Shown: positions 58,520 to 64,000 of the stretch, one piece after another
How positions within the stretch are numbered: the stretch's first letter is position 1
How the letters are laid out: every line of letters starts with the position of its first letter
NCBI GenBank assembly: GCA_002914805.1
Contig: JXTB01000039.1
Span: 272,696 to 336,695, forward strand
Reading direction: 5' to 3'
Length of the DNA: 64,000 nucleotides
Source: Parasponia andersonii
Lineage: Eukaryota; Streptophyta; Magnoliopsida; Rosales; Cannabaceae
Program-made: the position numbers and the translations under genes
The notes under the pieces: model-generated
The model's input: the letters and a program-made list of their open reading frames with translations, nothing else
What the model was told of the DNA's origin: nothing
Database searches by the model: none

Positions 58520-61288
58520 ATGGCTGCACTTCCGGTGGACTACGCGATCAGCAAGATAGTTTCTCTTGTTGAGAGCGAGGTGTCCTTGCTGGGAGGAATC
58601 AGTGAGGAGCTTCAAGAAATCAAGCTCGAGTTGGTGAGCATGAAATCATTCTTGGAGGATGCCGATCAGAAGACGATCCAAGCCCGCTCGGAAGGAGAGA
58701 AAGCTTGGATAGACAACGTGAGAGACGTGGCATTTGATGTTGAGGATGTCATAGATGAGCTCATATACCAACTGGACAGGCCACAGTTTCAACATTATAG
58801 CAAACTCGCAAACTTCCTCCACAACACCATTCTCTTCCCCAAGACCCTGTGGCTGAGGCATTGTGCTGGAACCAAGTTGAAAAAACTCAGCAACAGGGTT
58901 AGAGCCATCCCAGAGAGACAACGGCGCTATGGAGTGAAACATATAGAAGGAAACAAGTTCTGCACCGAGAAAAGTTCCTCACGGATTCACAGTGAGTTGT
59001 CTCTTTTTGTTAGCAATGAAGAGCTTGTGGGTATTGATGATCAAAGAAATGCGTTGCTTGAAATGTTAATGGATAGAGAAGTAATGCAGCTCAATAGTAT
59101 TTCAGTAGTTGGAATGGGTGGTTCAGGCAAGACGACTCTTGCTGCGCAGGCCTTTAACAGCCTTACTGTGAAACAAAATTTTGATTGTTGTGCTTGGGTT
59201 TGTGTGTCCCGAAGTTATGCTGTTGATGACTTGCTTAAGAACATGATTAAGGAACTAAACCAAGGTACTGGAGGCTTGACGTTAATTGACCTGAGCAGTT
59301 TGAGCTACAGACAGCTGGTTGAGATGCTTGTGAACTTCTTGAAGCCTTTAAGGTACTTTATTGTCTTGGATGATGTGTGGAATGTAAATCTCTGGTCTGA
59401 AATTAGATTAGCACTTCCAGATAACAAGCGTGGGAGTCGAATTCTGCTCACAACTCGAAGAGAAGATATTGGTTCCTTCTCTTTTGGAGTTAAAAACCAT
59501 GTTCACCACATTCAACTACTTAGGAAGGATGAGGCATGGGCCTTGTTTTGTTTAAAAGCTTTCTCAAATTATGCAAACAATGTTTGTCCTCTAGAACTTG
59601 AAAGCATAGCTAAGGACATGGTGGGAAAATGCCAAGGCTTACCTCTTGCAATTGTAGCCTTAGCAGGCCTTATGACTACCAAGACATTGGAAATTGAGTG
59701 GAGGAAACTCTATAGTAGCTTATGTTGGGAACTGAGCAACAATCCAGTTCTGGAACGACTGAAGAGTGTTTTAATGCTTAGTTTCAATGATTTACCCTAC
59801 CCACTTAAGCGTTGCTTTTTATATTGTTGCATTTTCCCCGAGGACTGTCTGATAAGAAGAAAGAGACTCATTAGGCTATGGATGGCAGAAGGGTTTGTAG
59901 AAGAGGTTAGAGGGCTGACACCAGAAGAAGTGGCTGAGAGTTATCTCATGGAACTTGGTTACCGAGGCATGCTTGAAGTGGTGAAAAACCCATCTGGTCG
60001 AGCAAAAGCATGTAAGATGCATGATCTGATGCGAGAACTTGCCCGTTCGATCTCTGAAAAAGAAAAACTGTGTGTCATATATGATTCTCAGGGCATGTTA
60101 GTAGAGAACAGATCTCGTCGTGTGTCAATTCAAACATATGACAGGGAAATAGAATCCTGGAGATGCATATCCGGGCTTCGGTCTTTCTTTGTGTTTCCCA
60201 CTCAAATTGGGTCTTCATCATCTGTATTCTCAGTGCCATTTGGTTTTAGACTTTTGAGGGTCTTGGATATGGAGTATGTGCCAATCTACAATTTACCCAG
60301 TGATGTTGGGAATTTATTCAACTTGAGGTATCTAAACTTGAAGGGAACTAAGATTCAGAGACTTCCAAAGTCCATAGGAAGACTACACAACCTACAAACC
60401 TTGAACTTGTATCAAACGAGAGTGAAGAAACTTCCAAGTGAAATCACGAATCTACGAAATTTGAGGTACTTGATTTCATGCTATTATGATCCAGAATTAA
60501 TTGATAGCTTCCACTATGCAAGTTGCACAGAAATTGCATCTGATACCACCAAGCTACAAAAACTGCAAGTCCTGCATTTTGTCAAAGTGAATGGCCCTGT
60601 TATTGGATGTCTCAGAAATTTGACACAACTTACGTGCATGGGGATAGCAAAGACAAGAGAAGTAGATGAGACAGCCTTGTGCTCATCAATAGAGAAACTG
60701 AATCAACTTTGCCACTTATCAATAATGGCTTCAAGTGAGGACGACATTCTCCACATGGAGGCATTGTCATCAGCTCCGCCCTATCTTAGGAGACTCAATT
60801 TGATTGGAAAACTCGAAAAAATTCCACATTGGTTTCAGTCACTGTACAACCTCAAAGCCTTGTATCTAAGTTGGTCTAGATTGCCCGAAGATCCAGTCAC
60901 TTGCATTCAGTCACTGCCAAATCTGCAAAGGCTAACTCTAGTCAATGCCTACACAGGGAAGTGTTTACACTTTCCTCAAGGCTTCGTTAATCTGAAGAGC
61001 TTAATCCTGCATAATTTTCCTAGCTTGAATGAGATAATTATAGACAAGGGTGTGATGCAAGGAATTCAGAGTCTATGGCTTTTCAAATGCATGGCTGTAC
61101 AGACTCTACCTCATGGCATAGAATATCTTACTAATCTCCAACAAATTAGTCTGAAAAATGTTTCGCAAGTACTCATAGAAAGTATACGTGGAGAAAATAG
61201 CTGGGATCGTCCTAGGTTCCGGCACATTTCGAAGATCAACCATTACTACTGGTCACCTTCTGGATGGAAGTGTGACAATTTATCTTGA
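58520..61288 (+). CDS. CC-NB-LRR (CNL) immune receptor, RPM1-like, 922 aa
   Basis: A single exon. The N-terminal coiled coil (Rx-type, residues 1-170) holds the EDVID motif (FDVEDVIDEL, about 72-81). The NB-ARC follows: P-loop GMGGSGKTT (198), FDCCAWVCVSRSY (RNBS-A), YFIVLDDVWN (kinase 2, about 279), GSRILLTTRRED (RNBS-B), CQGLPLAIVALAG (GLPL, about 372), CFLYCCIFPED (RNBS-D) and KMHDLM (MHD, about 500). Some 14 leucine-rich repeats run from about 560 to 900 (NLFNLRYLNLKGTKIQRLP and similar). All nucleotide-binding motifs look intact. Such proteins act as ATP-switched cytosolic or membrane-linked sensors of pathogen effectors, and the Leu-rich part decides specificity. No integrated decoy domain is present. 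The ATG at 58520 starts the usual MAALPVDYAI N-terminus. Confidence 0.95.
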   Translation: MAALPVDYAISKIVSLVESEVSLLGGISEELQEIKLELVSMKSFLEDADQKTIQARSEGEKAWIDNVRDVAFDVEDVIDELIYQLDRPQFQHYSKLANFLHNTILFPKTLWLRHCAGTKLKKLSNRVRAIPERQRRYGVKHIEGNKFCTEKSSSRIHSELSLFVSNEELVGIDDQRNALLEMLMDREVMQLNSISVVGMGGSGKTTLAAQAFNSLTVKQNFDCCAWVCVSRSYAVDDLLKNMIKELNQGTGGLTLIDLSSLSYRQLVEMLVNFLKPLRYFIVLDDVWNVNLWSEIRLALPDNKRGSRILLTTRREDIGSFSFGVKNHVHHIQLLRKDEAWALFCLKAFSNYANNVCPLELESIAKDMVGKCQGLPLAIVALAGLMTTKTLEIEWRKLYSSLCWELSNNPVLERLKSVLMLSFNDLPYPLKRCFLYCCIFPEDCLIRRKRLIRLWMAEGFVEEVRGLTPEEVAESYLMELGYRGMLEVVKNPSGRAKACKMHDLMRELARSISEKEKLCVIYDSQGMLVENRSRRVSIQTYDREIESWRCISGLRSFFVFPTQIGSSSSVFSVPFGFRLLRVLDMEYVPIYNLPSDVGNLFNLRYLNLKGTKIQRLPKSIGRLHNLQTLNLYQTRVKKLPSEITNLRNLRYLISCYYDPELIDSFHYASCTEIASDTTKLQKLQVLHFVKVNGPVIGCLRNLTQLTCMGIAKTREVDETALCSSIEKLNQLCHLSIMASSEDDILHMEALSSAPPYLRRLNLIGKLEKIPHWFQSLYNLKALYLSWSRLPEDPVTCIQSLPNLQRLTLVNAYTGKCLHFPQGFVNLKSLILHNFPSLNEIIIDKGVMQGIQSLWLFKCMAVQTLPHGIEYLTNLQQISLKNVSQVLIESIRGENSWDRPRFRHISKINHYYWSPSGWKCDNLS

Positions 61289-64000
61289 GGTAGACTTTTA
61301 ACTGAAAACCTTCTAATTTGTGGTTATGCATTATCTTTGTATTAGCTTAGCTCTTCGGTGTTGCATCTTTCAGCTTTAGTCGACTTCCATTTGGTTTAGA
61401 ACCCTTTATTGATCACATTGCATTTGTTATGAGAATCTGAGATTAAAAGAACGCAATTCTTACGCTGATGATTTTATTTCTAATTTTCATCAACTAATAT
61501 GTAGTAATTATTATGATTTTTTAAATACCATACAATTCTCTAATTTAACAAAATTTTCAGCTGACCAAAAGATGCAGTGAGCACTATTGGTAAAAACAAA
61601 TCCCCTTCAAGGGGGTCATGTAAATATGTCTTCAAGACCCTGGATTTCCAGAAGAAATTGATTCTTATAACTACTAAATGGCATCACTCTAAGCCTCTGA
61701 ATCTTTCAGCCCATTTAAAAATGGAACAAATAGTTAGGAGCTTCAGTTGCCAGATGAGTAACTTAAAAATGGAACAACAGCTGCCAGCCTAAATGAGCTT
61801 TATTCTGGTGTAAAAATGTTATCAGTTACATCACTTATCACTTATCGGTAAAATCAATGTGTTATTTCTTTTGCAGACAATCTTTTGCTCTAACCTTAGA
61901 ACTTACCGACCTCAGGGAGTCCCAAGATAAATTTCAGGGCCTCCTTTCCTTTTCTGTTCCCTTTCTTTAGAATGATTTGTAGCATTATGATATAGAACCA
62001 TCTGAATTAAGCACATTCATATTTTTGCAGTAAACAACGAACCATATTTTTATATTCAGCATTGGTCAGTTTGTTTGCAGTAATTTTTGATTTCTGAAAG
62101 TTGAGTGATTATTTGTTTGTTACTTAAAAATTAAGACAGCATAATTGAGCATAAAAAATTAGAGATAAGTAAGTATAGGTAGATATATACAATAGTTAGT
62201 TAAGTTTGCTACGTAGAGAAATATATATATATATATATAAATATAATGAAAAGAGAACCAATTAACTAGATTTTAAAATACTAAAGTATAAATAACTAAG
62301 ATTAATAATACTAACACTTAAACGATAAAAAGTTAAAAGATTTAAATATAGCTAAAAATAAAGTTACTGAAATATAAATATTGAAAATAAAGGGGTGAAA
62401 TATACCAGTTAATTGGAATAAACTTGTATTGAAAATAAGATACCAGGAAATAGAAGATGCCGTCTTGGTGCAAAAACTACCATGAACATGAGGTTGGGGT
62501 CTTGAATGGCTCAACCCTTATAGAGTTCCTTGAACGAGATGCTAGTAAGTGTATAAAAGAATGAATAGATGATGATTTATTATATAAAATATGGCTCGGT
62601 TACATACTGACCAAGCCTTGATCATGCATGTGTATGAGCGTAAGTATATAAAACATGAAGTAGGAATCTTTAATGATCAAATTAAAAGTGTTCACTTCAC
62701 ATTCTTTGTGATGCAGAAAAGTAGAGATGAATAATCAGTCACTTTATATATGTAAACTAGTGTTTACCGGGTATGAACTAGTACAAAACCTTATAAAATT
62801 AGATATGACAATTAGATGATGAATATAAGGCAAAGTCTGAGTGAAAAAGAAGGATTAGAAGCTGAGGTATATGATAAAAGAACAAAGATCAGTCGCTATT
62901 TAGGTAGAAATAGCCACTGATCATGCATACAAATTCGCTAAAGATCATTTTATGATATGAAGATAAAGTTGAATTAGTGATCTTAAGCTGAAAACATGAT
63001 TTGGAGTGATGTATAGGAAGTTACGGGATGTTTTATGTCTATCAGGTGGACTAGAATGCAAGAAAACTGATAGTTTGAGCCACTATAATGGCTAGAAACG
63101 TAAGTAACTGAATGAGAGAGAGAGAGAGAGTGATTGTATAAGAGTGTTTGTGTATGTATGAATTGTTATGAATGAACTTATTGTTGTCTTTGTGTAAAAG
63201 GATTGCTCCTATTTATAAGGAGCTGAAACTTGGAAGCCAAGAGGCTAGTGGGAGACAAGGCTGCTAAGTAGCTAAAACGGTTTTTCTTTGTCTCCTAGGA
63301 TCCAGTTCCACCTTTGGTTTTAGTGAAAAATAATGATTAGAGAACATGGGAGTGTTAAAAACCAGTTTAGAGTTTAGCAAACTGCTTTAGGAAGTAGCCT
63401 AGAAGCTGTCACTTCAGCAGTTTCACTCAAAATCTGCAAAATAAGCCAAAAACCACCCGGTTTAGGAGTTAGTTACTGGGAATTAACATATTACTTTGTT
63501 AGAAAGTTTCTGTATGTAATAGTGGCTAGTATTCCTTGATTTGGTGTATGTAACTCACATTCTTATTCCCCTAAAAGGATTTAGGGTATAGGGTAAGGAT
63601 ACCTTAGCTTAGTTAGGATCCGTAACCCTTAAAATAATACTATTCTACTTCCTTTTTCTCTATTTTTGTTCTGTTTTTGGTTTTAATCATATGCAAGCTT
63701 AATCTATCATTGATCAATACTTAATTATAATCATTCTAATCAAATTCAAGGACTTACCCAAAACACAGTTTATTATTTTCAGCACTGGTCAGTTTACTAA
63801 AAAAACCAGTCCTTAAAACGTTCAGTTGCACGTAAAAGACTGATTAGTGCATGTTAAAATGGGAATTGTAATTCAGCAACGTATTTGGTGCTTTTAGTAC
63901 TCGTGAAGAACGAGTAGCAACTAAAAGCACATTATTATGAAGCAAAACAACACCATTTCAGTAGCAATGTAAATTAATCCGAGGACAATTGAGGATGAAA
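61289..64000. other. Downstream spacer
   Basis: No gene can be supported. It has a (TA)n run at 62222-62240 and a (GA)n run at about 63115-63130. The minus strand carries a TATA-like block (CCTTATAAATAGGAGC at 63205-63221) followed by CTCTCTCT, as in LTR or gene promoters. The words CAGCAYTGGTCAGTTT at about 62060 and 63780 recur. Confidence 0.5.

Noticed and set aside
1-64000. tRNA, rRNA or organellar insertions
   Set aside because: No cloverleaf-like or ribosomal sequence was recognised by eye; a tRNA scan would be needed to exclude small ones.

Overview
The window looks like nuclear DNA of a eudicot plant. Introns are AT-rich, single genes lie in long AT-rich spacers, the protein families are plant-specific (PMEI-type inhibitor, two PPR proteins, an RPM1-like NLR, a TED7-like wall protein), and plant-type transposons are present. 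The species cannot be named from the sequence.

Layout. 1-10791: most of a decayed Ty3/gypsy retrotransposon of the Tat (Ogre/Retand-like) group. Its gag-pol runs on the minus strand from an LTR at 9975-10791. A separate, intron-containing gene (antisense ORF) runs on the plus strand at 1-2510. Between them are two tandem-repeat arrays and a 564-base N gap. 10792-15502: AT-rich spacer with old MITE-like repeats. 15503-16054: invertase/pectinesterase-inhibitor-type secreted protein. 16055-30715: gene-poor, holding a 5.6 kb non-autonomous CACTA element (19248-24889), an LTR-like fragment and a ~300 bp tandem repeat. 30716-33077: a second, truncated copy of the Tat element (3' LTR plus the promoter and first exons of the antisense gene). 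37174-39924 (-): long P-class PPR protein. 40076-47272: spacer with foldback elements and dispersed repeats. 47273-52612 (+): 12-exon FAS2 (CAF-1 p60-type WD40 subunit) with an E2F-type site upstream. 53699-55174 (+): E-class PLS PPR protein. 55240-56030: broken duplicate pieces of FAS2 and of that PPR gene. 56206-57108 (-): TED7-like proline-rich membrane protein. 58520-61288 (+): single-exon CC-NB-LRR immune receptor. 61289-64000: spacer.

The host genes do not form an operon-like unit; they are ordinary neighbouring plant genes for chromatin assembly, organelle RNA processing, wall formation and immunity. The most notable observations are: (1) the two Tat copies together show a full Pol II gene on the antisense strand, with its own TATA box, three phase-consistent short introns and a poly(A)-like signal; (2) nearly all premature stops in the element are TAG at positions compatible with CAG-to-TAG, suggesting decay by deamination at methylated CHG sites; (3) an eroded tandem duplication of the FAS2-PPR block; (4) a 54 bp duplication in FAS2 that copies a splice donor, and a GC-AG intron in the same gene.
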